Positions 27,723-37,986 are shown, counted from the first letter of the stretch. The stretch: DNA of 64,000 nt from Variovorax boronicumulans (GCF_030812215.1 NZ_JAUSSG010000001.1:1054001-1118000), one strand, 5' to 3'. Notes: generated from the sequence alone by a model not told the origin. Numbers and translations: made by a program.

Positions 27723-28616
27723 ATGTTCGAGCAACTGGGATTGATCGGCTGCGGCCTCATGGGCGGCTCCTTTGCGCTCGCGCTCAAGCGCGCGAAGCTG
27801 GTGAAACGCGTGGTCGGCTATAGCAAATCGCCCTCCACCACCGAACGGGCACGACAGCTTGGCGTGATCGATGTGGCGGCGCCCTCCGCGCTGCTGGCGG
27901 TGTCGGGCGCCGACCTCGTGCTGCTGGCCGTGCCGGTGGCCGCCTCGGAAGCCATGTTCAAGGCGATCCGCCACGGCATCTCCACCGAGACGCTGGTGAT
28001 GGACGTCGGCTCGACCAAGGGCGACGTGATCGAAGCCGCCCGCAACGGCCTGCAAAAGCAGTTCGCCAACTTCGTGCCGGCGCATCCGATCGCCGGCAAG
28101 GAAGTCTCCGGCATCGAACATGCCGAAGCGTCGCTCTTCACTGGCCGGCAGGTCGTGCTGACGCCGGTCAAGACCACGCTGCGGTCGAACGTGCAGCGCG
28201 CCTCGCAGGTGTGGAGTGGCATCGGCGCCAACGTCGTCACGATGACGCATGAAGCGCACGATGCCGCCTTCGCCGCCGTGAGCCACCTGCCGCACCTCCT
28301 GGCCTTCGCATACATCAACGCACTGACCGCGCAGCCCGACGGCGACCGCTTCCTGGACCTCGCCGGACCGGGCTTTCGCGACTTCTCGCGCATCGCCGCC
28401 AGCGACCCGGTCATGTGGCGCGATGTGCTGCTGGCCAATCGCGAGCAGGTGCTTCGACAGTCACGGGCCGTCCGCCAGGCGCTCGATGATCTGGAAACGC
28501 TGATGACCGCCGGCGACCTGCAGGGTCTGGAGCAATCCATCGCCTCCGCCAGCAAGGCGCGCGCACGATGGAAGCCGAATTCGAGTTCCGACGCCTCGGC
28601 CCAGCAGGACAGCTGA
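27723..28616 (+). CDS. tyrA: Prephenate dehydrogenase
   Basis: A 297-residue NAD(P)-dependent dehydrogenase that converts prephenate (or arogenate) to the tyrosine precursor. The N-terminal Rossmann fold shows [16 protein letters not shown]. The catalytic region includes [13 protein letters not shown] and [16 protein letters not shown], with the active-site His, and [14 protein letters not shown]. There is no fused chorismate mutase or ACT domain, so this is the monofunctional type. ATG at 27723 lies directly before the nucleotide-binding fold. aroA/cmk starts 5 bases after its stop, or overlaps it if the alternative start is used. Confidence 0.95.
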   Translation: MFEQLGLIGCGLMGGSFALALKRAKLVKRVVGYSKSPSTTERARQLGVIDVAAPSALLAVSGADLVLLAVPVAASEAMFKAIRHGISTETLVMDVGSTKGDVIEAARNGLQKQFANFVPAHPIAGKEVSGIEHAEASLFTGRQVVLTPVKTTLRSNVQRASQVWSGIGANVVTMTHEAHDAAFAAVSHLPHLLAFAYINALTAQPDGDRFLDLAGPGFRDFSRIAASDPVMWRDVLLANREQVLRQSRAVRQALDDLETLMTAGDLQGLEQSIASASKARARWKPNSSSDASAQQDS

Positions 28617-28621
28617 CAGAC

Positions 28622-30634
28622 ATGTTCTCGACCGCATTCCTCGACCTTCCGCCCCTCGTGGGCGCCGCCGGCACGGTCCGCTTGCCGGGCTCCAAGAGCA
28701 TCTCGAACCGCGTGTTGCTGCTGGCCGCACTCGCAAGCGGCACCACCACGATCCACGACCTGCTCGACTCCGACGACACGCGCGTGATGCTCGACGCCCT
28801 GCGCGCGCTCGGCTGCGCCATTCAGCCCGCAGGGAGCACGCTGCAGATCACCGGCCTCGGCGGCCAGTTGAAGTCCCGCGGGGCGCTGCTGCCTCTCTTC
28901 CTCGGCAATGCCGGCACCGCCATGCGTCCGCTGACGGCCGCGCTCTCGCTGCTCGGCGGCGAGTTCGAGTTGAGCGGTGTCCCGCGCATGCACGAACGCC
29001 CCATCGGCGACTTGGTCGATGCGCTCACCCAGCTCGGCTGCCAGATCGACTACCTCGGCAACCCCGGCTATCCGCCGCTGCGCATCCGCCCGGTCGACCA
29101 CGACGAGCTGACACTTGATGCGCCGATCCGCGTGCGCGGCGACGTCTCGAGCCAGTTCCTCACGGCCCTGCTGCTGGCGCTGCCTCTCGCAGCGCGCAAC
29201 GACATCGTGATCGAGGTGGTCGGCGAACTGATCTCCAAGCCCTACATCGAGATCACGCTGAACCTGCTGGCGCGCTTCGGCATCACGGTGCGGCGCGACG
29301 GCTGGGAGCGATTCATCATTCCCGCCGGCAGCAGCTACAGCTCGCCGGGCGACATCCACGTCGAGGCCGACGCTTCGTCTGCTAGCTATTTCATAGCATT
29401 GGGCGCCATCGCCACGGGTATTTCGGGCAAGACCGGCATCCGGATCGAAGGCGTGGGCGCCGCGTCGATCCAGGGCGACATCCGCTTCATCGACGCCGCC
29501 CGGCAGATGGGCGCCGAGGTCGACAGCGGCCCGAACTGGCTCGAAGTGCGCCGCGGCGCCTGGCCACTCAAGGCCATCGACCTCGACGCGAACCACATCC
29601 CCGATGCGGCGATGACGCTCGCCGTCATGGCCCTCTATGCCGACGGGCCGAGCATGCTGCGCAACATCGCCAGCTGGCGCGTCAAGGAAACCGACCGCAT
29701 CGACGCCATGGCCAACGAGCTCAAGAAGCTCGGCGCCACGGTCGAGGCCGGCCCCGATTTCATCCGCGTCCACCCGCTCGCGCCGAACGGCTGGCAGGCG
29801 GCGAGCATTCGCACGTACGACGACCATCGCGTGGCGATGTGCTTCTCGCTCGCAGCGTTCAACCCGGCGGGCGTGCCGGTGCGCGTCCTTGAGCCGCACT
29901 GCGTCGCCAAGACCTTCCCCGATTACTTCGAAACCCTGTTCTCGGTCGCCGAGGCCGCCGAGGTGCCAGTGATCTGCATCGACGGCCCGACCGCCTCGGG
30001 CAAGGGCACGCTCGCGGCCGAAGTGGCGCGCCTGCTGGGCTACCACTACCTGGATTCGGGCTCGCTCTACCGCGTGACGGGCCTTGCCATGCGCCGCGCC
30101 GGTCTCGGCGCCGATGCACAGCATGAGGCACAGATCGCCGCGCTGGCAGCAGCTCTCCCCCTGCAGTTCACCGAGGGAAAGGTGCTCCTGGACGGCGAAG
30201 ACGTGAGCGACGAAATCCGCACCGAGGCGGCCGGCATGGACGCCTCCCGCGTCTCGACGCTGCCAGCCGTGCGTGAAGCCCTTCTGGCGCTGCAGCAGCG
30301 CTTTCGCCAGCTTCCGGGCCTGGTCGCCGACGGCCGCGACATGGGCACCGTGATCTTCCCGGACGCCACGCTCAAGGTCTTCCTCACGGCCAGCGCCGCC
30401 CAGAGGGCGGAACGGCGCCATAAGCAGTTGATTTCAAAGGGTATTTCGACTACACTCGACAGTCTTCGCTCCGACTTGGAAGCACGTGACGCCAGGGACT
30501 CCTCCCGCAGCGTTGCGCCTCTGAAGCCGGCGCAGGATGCCCGCCACCTCGACAACTCCCAGCTGTCCATCGAGCAATCGATCGATACGGTGTTGAACTG
30601 GTGGCAGCAAGTGCAGCCTTTCAAGTCCGCTTGA
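28622..30634 (+). CDS. aroA: Fused EPSP synthase (AroA) and cytidylate kinase (Cmk)
   Basis: A 670-residue two-enzyme fusion. Residues 1-447 are 3-phosphoshikimate 1-carboxyvinyltransferase: [17 protein letters not shown], the [13 protein letters not shown] segment and the C-terminal RVKETDRI and YDDHRVAM motifs. Residues 448-670 are CMP kinase: [13 protein letters not shown] (P-loop), [16 protein letters not shown] and RRHKQL. The junction, near base 29963, has no linker or stop. The fused form joins the shikimate pathway to nucleotide salvage only physically; in many other bacteria aroA and cmk are adjacent separate genes before rpsA. ATG at 28622 gives the usual N-terminus; an upstream ATG at 28568 would overlap tyrA. 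Confidence 0.95.
   Translation: MFSTAFLDLPPLVGAAGTVRLPGSKSISNRVLLLAALASGTTTIHDLLDSDDTRVMLDALRALGCAIQPAGSTLQITGLGGQLKSRGALLPLFLGNAGTAMRPLTAALSLLGGEFELSGVPRMHERPIGDLVDALTQLGCQIDYLGNPGYPPLRIRPVDHDELTLDAPIRVRGDVSSQFLTALLLALPLAARNDIVIEVVGELISKPYIEITLNLLARFGITVRRDGWERFIIPAGSSYSSPGDIHVEADASSASYFIALGAIATGISGKTGIRIEGVGAASIQGDIRFIDAARQMGAEVDSGPNWLEVRRGAWPLKAIDLDANHIPDAAMTLAVMALYADGPSMLRNIASWRVKETDRIDAMANELKKLGATVEAGPDFIRVHPLAPNGWQAASIRTYDDHRVAMCFSLAAFNPAGVPVRVLEPHCVAKTFPDYFETLFSVAEAAEVPVICIDGPTASGKGTLAAEVARLLGYHYLDSGSLYRVTGLAMRRAGLGADAQHEAQIAALAAALPLQFTEGKVLLDGEDVSDEIRTEAAGMDASRVSTLPAVREALLALQQRFRQLPGLVADGRDMGTVIFPDATLKVFLTASAAQRAERRHKQLISKGISTTLDSLRSDLEARDARDSSRSVAPLKPAQDARHLDNSQLSIEQSIDTVLNWWQQVQPFKSA
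29380..29398. repeat. AT-rich nested palindrome inside aroA
   Basis: The 19 bases TGCTAGCTATTTCATAGCA contain GCTAT-ttc-ATAGC within a wider TGCTA/TAGCA pair. They stand out as AT-rich in a high-GC gene. They encode the in-frame residues ASYFIA. Only one copy is seen in this window. Confidence 0.4.
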
Positions 30635-30829
30635 AGGCCCGCGCCAACCGGGTTGTCCGGGTGGCGCATACCGCTCCAGCAGGCTCTTTTCGCGCGACAG
30701 CGCACCGGCCTTCTGGTTGTTCAACCAACCCGGGCTCACGCCCACAAAACCGCCGTCTCCAGATCCACAGCAGTCGCACGCAATTTCGCAAGAGCGCCTG
30801 CCAACCCTGCCTGACGGAAGGAACCATAA

Positions 30830-32518
30830 ATGTCTGAATCTTTTGCCGACCTATTCGAAGAGTCCCTGAAGCGTTCCGAAATGCGCACCGGCGAGGTCAT
30901 CACCGCCGAAGTCGTGCGTGTCGAACACAACCACGTCGTCGTCAACGCCGGTCTGAAGTCCGAAGCGTATGTGCCGATCGAGGAGTTCAAGAACGACAAG
31001 GGCGAGCTCGAAGTCCAGGCCGGCGATTTCGTTTCCGTTGCCATCGGCAGCGTTGAAAACGGCTACGGCGACACCATCCTCTCGCGCGACACCGCCAAGC
31101 GCCTCGCTTCGTGGCTCGCCCTCGAGAAGGCCCTGGAATCGGGTGACTTCGTCACCGGCACCACCAGCGGCAAGGTCAAGGGCGGTCTCACCGTCCTGGT
31201 CAACGGCATCCGCGCATTCCTGCCGGGCTCGCTGATCGACACGCGTCCGATCAAGGACCTGACCCCGTACGAAAACAAGACCCTCGAATTCAAGGTCATC
31301 AAGCTCGACCGCAAGCGCAACAACGTCGTGCTGTCGCGCCGTGCCGTGGTCGAAGCCAGCATGGGCGAAGAACGCGCCAAGCTGATGGAAACCCTGAAGG
31401 AAGGCGCTGTTGTCCGCGGCGTGGTCAAGAACATCACCGAATACGGTGCGTTCGTGGACCTCGGCGGCATCGACGGCCTGCTGCACATCACCGACATGGC
31501 ATGGCGCCGTGTCCGCCACCCGAGCGAAGTCGTTCAGGCCGGCCAGGAAATCACCGCCAAGATCCTCAAGTTCGACACCGAGAAGAACCGTGTCTCGCTG
31601 GGTCTGAAGCAAATGGGCGACGATCCGTGGATGGGCGTTTCGCGCCGCTACCCGCAATCGACCCGCCTGTTCGGCAAGGTCACGAACATTGCCGACTACG
31701 GCGCGTTCGTCGAACTCGAACCCGGCATCGAAGGCCTGGTGCACGTCTCCGAAATGGACTGGACCAACAAGAACATCGCTCCGAACAAGATCGTCTCGCT
31801 GGGCGACGAAGTCGAAGTCATGGTCCTGGAAATCGACGAAGACAAGCGCCGCATCAGCCTGGGCATGAAGCAGTGCAAGGCCAACCCGTGGCAAGAGTTC
31901 GCTCAAAACACGAAGCGTGGCGACCGCGTCAAGGGCCCGATCAAGTCGATCACCGACTTCGGCGTGTTCGTGGGTCTGGCTGCCGGCATCGACGGCCTGG
32001 TTCACCTCTCGGACCTCTCGTGGAACGAAGCCGGCGAAACCGCCGTTCGCAACTACAAGAAGGGCCAGGAAGTCGAAGCGATCGTGCTGGCAGTCGACGT
32101 CGACCGCGAGCGCATCTCGCTGGGCATCAAGCAGCTCGACAGCGATCCGTTCACCACGTTCACGACCGTGAACGACAAGGGCCAGATCGTGACCGGCAAG
32201 GTCAAGACCGTGGACGCCCGCGGCGCTGAAATCGACCTGGGCGAAGACATCATCGGCTACCTGCGTGCTTCGGAAATCTCGCGCGACCGCGTCGAAGATG
32301 CCCGCAACGTGCTCAAGGAAGGCGACGAAGTCACCGCCATCGTCGTGAATGTGGATCGCAAGACCCGCAACATCCAGTTGTCCATCAAGCAGAAGGACAT
32401 GGTCGACGAACAAGGCGCCATGGCCAATCTGAGCCAGCAGTCGGCACGCGAAAACGCGGGCACGACGAGCCTGGGCGCCCTGCTGCGCGCCAAGCTCGAC
32501 AACAACGACAGCAAGTAA
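30830..32518 (+). CDS. rpsA: 30S ribosomal protein S1
   Basis: A 562-residue RNA-binding protein with six S1 (OB-fold) domains, needed to load most mRNAs on the 30S subunit. Repeated S1 signatures are visible, for example [39 protein letters not shown] and [20 protein letters not shown]. It starts [17 protein letters not shown], the usual S1 N-terminus. It is separated from aroA/cmk by 195 bases, long enough for its own promoter and an autoregulatory leader; that gap includes a GGTTG/CAACC hairpin but no certain promoter. A strong terminator follows. Confidence 0.97.
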   Translation: MSESFADLFEESLKRSEMRTGEVITAEVVRVEHNHVVVNAGLKSEAYVPIEEFKNDKGELEVQAGDFVSVAIGSVENGYGDTILSRDTAKRLASWLALEKALESGDFVTGTTSGKVKGGLTVLVNGIRAFLPGSLIDTRPIKDLTPYENKTLEFKVIKLDRKRNNVVLSRRAVVEASMGEERAKLMETLKEGAVVRGVVKNITEYGAFVDLGGIDGLLHITDMAWRRVRHPSEVVQAGQEITAKILKFDTEKNRVSLGLKQMGDDPWMGVSRRYPQSTRLFGKVTNIADYGAFVELEPGIEGLVHVSEMDWTNKNIAPNKIVSLGDEVEVMVLEIDEDKRRISLGMKQCKANPWQEFAQNTKRGDRVKGPIKSITDFGVFVGLAAGIDGLVHLSDLSWNEAGETAVRNYKKGQEVEAIVLAVDVDRERISLGIKQLDSDPFTTFTTVNDKGQIVTGKVKTVDARGAEIDLGEDIIGYLRASEISRDRVEDARNVLKEGDEVTAIVVNVDRKTRNIQLSIKQKDMVDEQGAMANLSQQSARENAGTTSLGALLRAKLDNNDSK

Positions 32519-32529
32519 GCTGAGTCCGA

Positions 32530-32568
32530 AGACAGAGCTGGCCCTGGGGCCGCTCTGTCTTTTTTTTC
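32530..32568 (+). terminator. Intrinsic terminator of rpsA
   Basis: AGACAGAGC/GCTCTGTCT, a perfect 9-bp stem with a 13-base loop, runs into a stretch of about nine Ts. It is 12 bases past the rpsA stop. Confidence 0.9.
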
Positions 32569-32594
32569 GTCCACGTTTTCTGCACTGGCCTCTC

Positions 32595-32918
32595 ATGACC
32601 CGCTCTGACCTCGTCGAAGAACTCGCAGCGCGCTTTGCGCAACTCACGCACCGCGATGCCGAATACGCCGTCAAGACCATCCTGGACGCAATGAGCGACG
32701 CGCTGGTGCGCGGGCACCGCATCGAGATCCGCGGGTTCGGCAGCTTCTCGGTCAACCGACGTCCGCCGCGCATCGGGCGCAATCCGCGTTCGGGCGAGAG
32801 CGTGCAGATTCCTGAAAAGCGGGTGCCGCATTTCAAGCCGGGCAAGGCCTTGCGCGAAGCCGTCGATGCAAAGACCGCCGAGCTCGACGCCAAGGAAGCC
32901 AAGGGCCGCAAGGCCTGA
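32595..32918 (+). CDS. ihfB: Integration host factor subunit beta
   Basis: A 107-residue DNA-bending protein of the HU/IHF family that forms a heterodimer with IhfA. It has the typical beginning [17 protein letters not shown] and the beta-arm signature [21 protein letters not shown] with the intercalating Pro. It has [15 protein letters not shown] at the end and a short Lys/Ala tail. The gene lies after the rpsA terminator, the standard rpsA-ihfB order. Confidence 0.95.
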   Translation: MTRSDLVEELAARFAQLTHRDAEYAVKTILDAMSDALVRGHRIEIRGFGSFSVNRRPPRIGRNPRSGESVQIPEKRVPHFKPGKALREAVDAKTAELDAKEAKGRKA

Positions 32919-32967
32919 TCCGCGTGGATGATGCAAACGTAGAATGCCTCCGGCAACGGGAATGGCT

Positions 32968-33306
32968 ATGAAATACCTCCTGTGGCTGCTCAAGGCAGCC
33001 ATTTTTTTTACGCTCTTCGCCTTCGCGCTGAACAACCAGCACGACGCGACCGTCTATTTTTTCTTCGGCACCTACTGGCGCGCACCACTGGTTCTCGTCG
33101 TGCTCGCGGCCTTTGCGGGCGGGCTCGTGGTGGGCGCACTCGGCATGCTGCCGGGCTGGTGGAAGCACCGGGCCGCCGCCGCGGCCCAGGCACCATCGGC
33201 GACCGAAACCCCTTCCACAACGGCACCGACGGCCGTGCCTGCTCCGGCAGCGGCACCGTCCATCTCCGCCACCGACCTCCCCGCCGTACGTCAACATGGA
33301 CTTTGA
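32968..33306 (+). CDS. lapA: LapA (YciS) membrane protein
   Basis: A 112-residue inner-membrane protein of the LapA/DUF1049 family, which works with LapB in controlling lipopolysaccharide synthesis through LpxC turnover. Two hydrophobic helices are visible (LLWLLKAAIFFTLFAFAL and LVLVVLAAFAGGLVVGAL), separated by the characteristic NNQHDATVYFFFG, and an Ala/Pro/Thr-rich tail follows. ATG at 32968 is chosen; an in-frame ATG six bases upstream is possible. Its 3' end overlaps lapB by 11 bases. Confidence 0.85.
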   Translation: MKYLLWLLKAAIFFTLFAFALNNQHDATVYFFFGTYWRAPLVLVVLAAFAGGLVVGALGMLPGWWKHRAAAAAQAPSATETPSTTAPTAVPAPAAAPSISATDLPAVRQHGL

Positions 33307-34474
33307 TCCCAGCTGGCTGCTGATCAGCCTGCCCGTCGCCTTCGTGCTCGGGTGGCTCGCATCGCGCTTCGACATCCGCCAGCTCAAGCTCGAGAACCGG
33401 CAGGCGCCCAAGGCCTACTTCCGCGGCCTGAACTTCCTGCTCAACGAGCAGCAGGACCAGGCCATCGATGCCTTCATCGAGGCTGTGCAGAACGACCCCG
33501 ACACGCAGGAGCTGCACTTCGCGCTCGGCAACCTGTTCCGCCGTCGCGGCGAATACCAGCGCGCCGTGCGCGTGCACGAGCACCTGCTCGGCCGCGGTGA
33601 CCTGAGCCGCGCCGACCGCGAGCGCGCACAGCACGCACTCGCACAAGACTTCCTGCGCGCCGGCCTGCTCGACCGCGCCGAAGCCGCACTGCAGAAGCTC
33701 GAAGGCACCCGCTACGAGAACGAGGCGCGCCTCTCGCTGCTCGCCATTTACGAGCGCTCGCGCGAATGGGCCCAGGCCGCCGACGTGGCGCAGAAGTTGG
33801 ACGAGTCCGACCAGGCCAGCTATGCCACGCGCCGCGCGCATCACCTCTGCGAGCAGGCGACCGAACGCGTGGCAGCCGGCGAATTGCCCGCAGCAGCCAA
33901 GCTGCTCGCGCAGGCCGTCGAGCTGGCCCCGCAGGCACCTCGCCCAGCCATCGACACCGCCAACCTGCAACTGCGCAACGGCGATGCGGCCGCAGCCTTC
34001 GACACGCTCGTGGCACTGAGCGACACCGCTCCGCTCGCACTGCCGCTGTATGCCGCCGCACTCCAGCAGGCGGCCGTGGCCGCGCACCGCGAAGCCGAGG
34101 CGCTCGCGCTGCTGCAGCGGCGCTATGCCGAATCGCCGTCGATCGACGTGCTCGAGGCGCTGATCGCACTCGGCGGCACCCCGTCTGCAACAGCCGCCGA
34201 CGACGAGCAGCAGCCGCCCGCCCCGCGCGACGGCTACATCGCCCACCTCGCGCACCAGCCCTCGCTGGTCGCCGCATCGCGCTGGCTGGCGGGCGAAAAG
34301 TTCGAGCACGAGCAGTTCCATCCGCAGGTGCAACGCGCGCTCGACCAGGCCACCCGCCCGCTGATGCGCTACCGCTGCGCCGCCTGCGGCTTCGAGGCGC
34401 ACCAGTACTTCTGGCACTGCCCGGGCTGCCAAGCCTGGGACAGCTATCCGCCGCGCCGCGTCGAAGAACTCTGA
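33296..34474 (+). CDS. lapB: LPS assembly protein LapB (YciM)
   Basis: A 392-residue protein with one N-terminal membrane helix (WLLISLPVAFVLGWLA), then RFDIRQLKLENRQAPKAYFRGLNFLLN. Tetratricopeptide-type repeats cover residues about 40-320. A C-terminal rubredoxin-like zinc ribbon has CAAC and CPGC (around residues 362-385). LapB links the FtsH protease to LpxC and so sets lipopolysaccharide levels. The start lies inside lapA. A mid-region insertion rich in Pro/Ala/Asp (about 300-315) replaces part of the last repeats. Confidence 0.93.
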   Translation: MDFDPSWLLISLPVAFVLGWLASRFDIRQLKLENRQAPKAYFRGLNFLLNEQQDQAIDAFIEAVQNDPDTQELHFALGNLFRRRGEYQRAVRVHEHLLGRGDLSRADRERAQHALAQDFLRAGLLDRAEAALQKLEGTRYENEARLSLLAIYERSREWAQAADVAQKLDESDQASYATRRAHHLCEQATERVAAGELPAAAKLLAQAVELAPQAPRPAIDTANLQLRNGDAAAAFDTLVALSDTAPLALPLYAAALQQAAVAAHREAEALALLQRRYAESPSIDVLEALIALGGTPSATAADDEQQPPAPRDGYIAHLAHQPSLVAASRWLAGEKFEHEQFHPQVQRALDQATRPLMRYRCAACGFEAHQYFWHCPGCQAWDSYPPRRVEEL

Positions 34475-34557
34475 GCAAGATTCCGACCACGTTTCGGAAC
34501 AATGGTCACCAGGGCGCAGACCTCGTCAACGCCCCTTTCCCTGGTCTCGTTGAACGC

Positions 34558-34579
34558 CAGCCGACGCATTTGTCGGCTG
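34558..34579 (+). terminator. Hairpin between lapB and the ComEA-like gene
   Basis: CAGCCGAC/GTCGGCTG forms a perfect 8-bp stem with a 6-base loop about 85 bases after lapB. There is no T-run, so it is at most a weak terminator or an mRNA end-stabilising structure. Confidence 0.35.
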
Positions 34580-34614
34580 TCAGTCATATCAATAAATCAG
34601 GGAGTTTTTCAATC

Positions 34615-34935
34615 ATGTTCAAGAAAATCCTGGCCCTCTCGGCCATGCTGTTTGCAGTCGCTTCGTTCGCCGCCGTCGACGTCAACAAGGGCACCGAAGC
34701 CGAACTCGACGGCCTCAATGGCGTCGGGCCCGCCATGTCCAAGCGCATCCTCGAAGCGCGCAAGCAAGGCGAATTCAAGGACTGGGCCGACCTCATGCAA
34801 CGTGTGAAGGGCGTGAAGGAGAAGAAGGCCCAGAAGCTCTCGGCCGAAGGCCTCACGGTGAACGGCCAGGCCTTCGGCGGTGCGGCACCGGCGGCATCGA
34901 AGGAAGCGAAGACGCCCAAGGCTGCCAAGCCCTGA
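34615..34935 (+). CDS. ComEA-like secreted helix-hairpin-helix protein
   Basis: A 106-residue protein with a signal peptide (MFKKILALSAMLFAVASFAA). A double helix-hairpin-helix DNA-binding unit follows: VDVNKGTEAELDGLNGVGP, then FKDWADLMQRVKGVKEKKAQKLS. The tail is Ala/Lys-rich. It resembles ComEA, the periplasmic DNA receptor for transformation, in its short single-domain form. A ribosome site (GGGAG) precedes ATG at 34615, and a strong terminator follows, so it is a separate unit. Other competence genes are not in the window. Confidence 0.85.
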   Translation: MFKKILALSAMLFAVASFAAVDVNKGTEAELDGLNGVGPAMSKRILEARKQGEFKDWADLMQRVKGVKEKKAQKLSAEGLTVNGQAFGGAAPAASKEAKTPKAAKP

Positions 34936-34957
34936 TTCCGCGCACACCGCAATAGCC

Positions 34958-34982
34958 AAAGCCGCCCTCGAGGCGGCTTTTT
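34958..34982 (+). terminator. Intrinsic terminator after the ComEA-like gene
   Basis: AAAGCCGCC/GGCGGCTTT stem with a 5-base loop followed by five Ts in all, 22 bases past the stop. Confidence 0.85.
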
Positions 34983-35101
34983 CATGCGCGCATGGTCTGC
35001 CGCACGCGCGCAACATGGCAGGGAAATGCCTCAGGAAGTGGCCCGAAATTTGCACGTATGCTTCCTTTCGTTTTGCTTTCACTACATTCCGGAGCGCGTT
35101 C

Positions 35102-36070
35102 ATGAATCACAAGTTCGGCATTACCCTCGCGGGCCTCACCCTCGGCGCCGCGGCCTTCGCACAGACGAAATGGGATCTGCCTACCGCCTATCCCGCGACC
35201 AATTACCACACCGAAAACATCACGCAATTCGCCAAGGACGTGGACGCTGCCACCGGCGGCAAGGTGAAGATCACGGTGCACGCCAACGCATCGCTCTTCA
35301 AGGCGCCCGAAATCAAGCGCGCCGTGCAGAGCGGCCAGGCGCAGGCCGGTGAAATCCTCCTGGCCAACTACGCAAACGAAAACCCGATCTACGCGCTCGA
35401 TGGCGTGCCCTTCCTGGCCACCACGTATCCCGAAGCGAAGAAGCTGTACGACGCCTCCAAGCCCGCCATGGAAAAGCTGCTCGCGGCACAAGGCATCAAG
35501 GTGCTGTTCGTGGTGCCATGGGCGCCGCAGGGCATCTACAGCAAGAAGGAAATCAGCTCGGTAGCCGACCTGCGCGGCATCAAGTGGCGCGCCTACAGCC
35601 CGGCCACCGCCAAGATCGCCGAGCTGATCGGCGCGCAGCCGGTGCAGATCCAGCAGGCCGAACTCAGCGCCGCCATGGCCACCGGCGTGATCGAGAGCTA
35701 CATGAGCTCGGGCTCCACCGGCTACGACACCAAGACCTACGAGCACATCAAGAACTTCTACGACACGCAGGCCTGGATTCCGAAGAACGCCATCCTAGTG
35801 AACGCCAAGGCCTTCGACGCGCTCGACGCCACCACCAAGGCCGCCGTCACCAAGGCCGCGGCCGATGCCGAAACCCGTGGCTGGAAGATCGCGCAGGAGA
35901 AGAACGACGAGTACAAGCGCCTCCTGGCCGAGCGCGGCATGAAGGTGCACAAGCCTTCGCCCAAGCTCGATGCCGACATGCGCCAGGTCGGCGGCATCAT
36001 GCAGGCCGACTGGCTCAAGGCGGCCGGCGCCGACGGTGCGGCCATCGTCGACGCCTATAAAAAGAAGTAA
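35102..36070 (+). CDS. TRAP transporter substrate-binding protein (DctP family)
   Basis: A 322-residue periplasmic binding protein. The signal peptide is short (GITLAGLTLGAAAFAQ) and the protein begins TKWDLPTAYPATNYHTENI. The hallmark DctP features are present: YTLDGVPF-like YALDGVPFLATTYPEA, the carboxylate-binding Arg region LRGIKWRAYSP, and VQIQQAELSAAMATGVIESYMSS. It delivers a substrate, most likely an organic acid, to the membrane subunits encoded just downstream. Gaps of 3 and 39 bases between the three genes indicate one operon. Confidence 0.93.
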   Translation: MNHKFGITLAGLTLGAAAFAQTKWDLPTAYPATNYHTENITQFAKDVDAATGGKVKITVHANASLFKAPEIKRAVQSGQAQAGEILLANYANENPIYALDGVPFLATTYPEAKKLYDASKPAMEKLLAAQGIKVLFVVPWAPQGIYSKKEISSVADLRGIKWRAYSPATAKIAELIGAQPVQIQQAELSAAMATGVIESYMSSGSTGYDTKTYEHIKNFYDTQAWIPKNAILVNAKAFDALDATTKAAVTKAAADAETRGWKIAQEKNDEYKRLLAERGMKVHKPSPKLDADMRQVGGIMQADWLKAAGADGAAIVDAYKKK

Positions 36071-36073
36071 GCC

Positions 36074-36607
36074 ATGCGCCGCTTCCTCGACCGCCTGTAC
36101 GACGGTGCAGGCGCGCTGGGCGCGTTCTGCGTGTTCCTCATCTTCGTGCTGATGATCCTGGCCGGCGTGGGCCGCCAGATGAACTGGCATGTGAGCGGCC
36201 TGAACGACATCGTCTCCTGGCTCTGCGCCGCTGCCGCGTTCTTCGCGATGGCGCATGCCTTCCGTCACGGTGACTTCGTGCGCGTGACGCTGCTGCTGGA
36301 AGCGGTGTCGCCCAAGGCACGGCGCGCGCTCGACGTGACCTGCCTCCTGATCGCGGCAGTGTCGGTGGCCTACCTGACCTACTGGGCCACCAGCTTCACC
36401 TACGAGAGCTATGAGTTCGCCGAGATGGCGACGGGCCTGGTGGTCATTCCGATCTGGATTCCGCAATCGACCTTCGTCATCGGTTGCTGGCTCCTTCTGA
36501 TCGCCATGCTCGACGAGCTGGTGGGCGTGGTGCGCGGCGAGAAGCCGAGCTACCAGCGCGCCATCGAAGAGCGCCACGCCGCGGGCGACTTCTCCTCGGA
36601 CGTCTGA
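36074..36607 (+). CDS. TRAP transporter small permease (DctQ family)
   Basis: A 177-residue inner-membrane protein with four predicted helices: LGAFCVFLIFVLMILAGVG, DIVSWLCAAAAFFAMAHAF, LDVTCLLIAAVSVAYLTYW, and STFVIGCWLLLIAMLDELVG. The FRHGDFVRV loop between helices 2 and 3 is typical. It forms the small membrane subunit with the DctM-type protein. It lies 3 bases after the binding-protein gene. Confidence 0.93.
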   Translation: MRRFLDRLYDGAGALGAFCVFLIFVLMILAGVGRQMNWHVSGLNDIVSWLCAAAAFFAMAHAFRHGDFVRVTLLLEAVSPKARRALDVTCLLIAAVSVAYLTYWATSFTYESYEFAEMATGLVVIPIWIPQSTFVIGCWLLLIAMLDELVGVVRGEKPSYQRAIEERHAAGDFSSDV

Positions 36608-36646
36608 ACGTCAGAACGACGACCACAACAACACCAAGACACTCCG

Positions 36647-37960
36647 ATGTTCGAAAACCTCTGGATGGGCGCGCTGCTGCTCGGGATCATGCTGCTGCTC
36701 CTGGCGGGCGGCGTCTGGATCGCGATGACCCTGGCCATCGTCGGCTGGGTCGGCCAGGCCTTCTTCACCAACACGCTGCCCGGCAAGAACCTGTTCTCGG
36801 CCTTCTGGGAAAGCAACGCGAGCTGGGAACTCGCGGCGCTGCCTCTGTTCATCTGGATGGGCGAGATCCTTTTTAGAACCAAGCTCAGCGAAGAGATGTT
36901 CGAGGGCCTGCGCCCCTGGCTCAACCGCGTGCCCGGCCGGCTGATGCACACCACCATCCTCGGGTGCGGCGTGTTCGGCTCGGTCTCGGGCTCTTCGGCG
37001 GCCACCTGCGCGACCATCGCCAAGGTGGCGCTGCCCGAACTCAAGCGCCGCGGCTACAACGAGAAGCTGGCCATCGGCTCGTTGGCCACCGCGGGCACGC
37101 TGGGCATCCTCATTCCACCCTCGATCACGATGGTGGTGTACGCCGTGGCGGCCGACGCCTCGATCATCCGCATCTTCCTGGCCGGCTTCCTGCCGGGCTT
37201 CCTGCTGATGCTGCTGTTCTCGGGCTACATCGGCTGGTGGAGCCTGCGCAACCCCGACCAGGTGCCGCCGGCCGATCCGCCGACCACCTTCATGCAGAAG
37301 ATCAGGCTCTCGGGCAACCTCATTCCCTGCGCGCTGCTGATCGTGTTCATCGTGTGGGTGCTGGTCGCGGGCTGGGCCACCGCCACCGAGTGCGCAGCCT
37401 TCGGCGTGCTGGGTTCGCTGGCCATCGCCGCCTACGGGCGCAGCCTGACCTGGAAGAACTTCAAGGACGGCATCATGGGCGCCACGCGCACCAGCTGCAT
37501 GATCATGTTCATCCTGGCGGGCGCGGCCTTCCTCACCAAGACCATGGCCTTCACCGGCATCCCGCGTGAGCTGGCCGAGTGGGTCGACAGCATGCACCTG
37601 TCGCCCTATGCGCTGATCGGCGCACTGGTGGTGGTGTACTTGGTGCTGGGCACGGCACTGGACGGCATCTCGATGATCGTGCTCACCAGCGCCGTGGTGC
37701 TGCCGATGATCCAGAAGGCGGGCTTCGACCTCATCTGGTTCGGCATCTTCATCGTGCTCCTGGTCGAGATCGCCGAGGTCACACCGCCGGTGGGCTTCAA
37801 CCTCTTCGTGCTGCAGAACATGACAGGGAAGGACAGCAACGTGATCGCCAAGGCGGCGATTCCGTTCTTCTTCTGCCTGGTGCTGTGCATCGTGCTGATC
37901 ACGCTGTTCCCGAGCATCGTGACGATCCTGCCCGATGTCGTGATGGGCAAGGAGAAATAG
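36647..37960 (+). CDS. TRAP transporter large permease (DctM family)
   Basis: A 437-residue inner-membrane protein with about 12 helices, forming the ion-coupled transport channel. Characteristic segments include [27 protein letters not shown] (split here as [19 protein letters not shown]), [16 protein letters not shown] and the C-terminal [14 protein letters not shown]. Transport is driven by the sodium or proton gradient, without ATP. The substrate cannot be inferred from these sequences. It closes the TRAP operon; the next gene begins 26 bases after its stop. Confidence 0.95.
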   Translation: MFENLWMGALLLGIMLLLLAGGVWIAMTLAIVGWVGQAFFTNTLPGKNLFSAFWESNASWELAALPLFIWMGEILFRTKLSEEMFEGLRPWLNRVPGRLMHTTILGCGVFGSVSGSSAATCATIAKVALPELKRRGYNEKLAIGSLATAGTLGILIPPSITMVVYAVAADASIIRIFLAGFLPGFLLMLLFSGYIGWWSLRNPDQVPPADPPTTFMQKIRLSGNLIPCALLIVFIVWVLVAGWATATECAAFGVLGSLAIAAYGRSLTWKNFKDGIMGATRTSCMIMFILAGAAFLTKTMAFTGIPRELAEWVDSMHLSPYALIGALVVVYLVLGTALDGISMIVLTSAVVLPMIQKAGFDLIWFGIFIVLLVEIAEVTPPVGFNLFVLQNMTGKDSNVIAKAAIPFFFCLVLCIVLITLFPSIVTILPDVVMGKEK

Positions 37961-37986
37961 CCGGCCTGCTGCGGATAATCGCCGCC

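Noticed and set aside
37961..37986. Fluoride riboswitch before crcB
   Set aside because: The gap is only 26 bases and contains no recognisable pseudoknot consensus.
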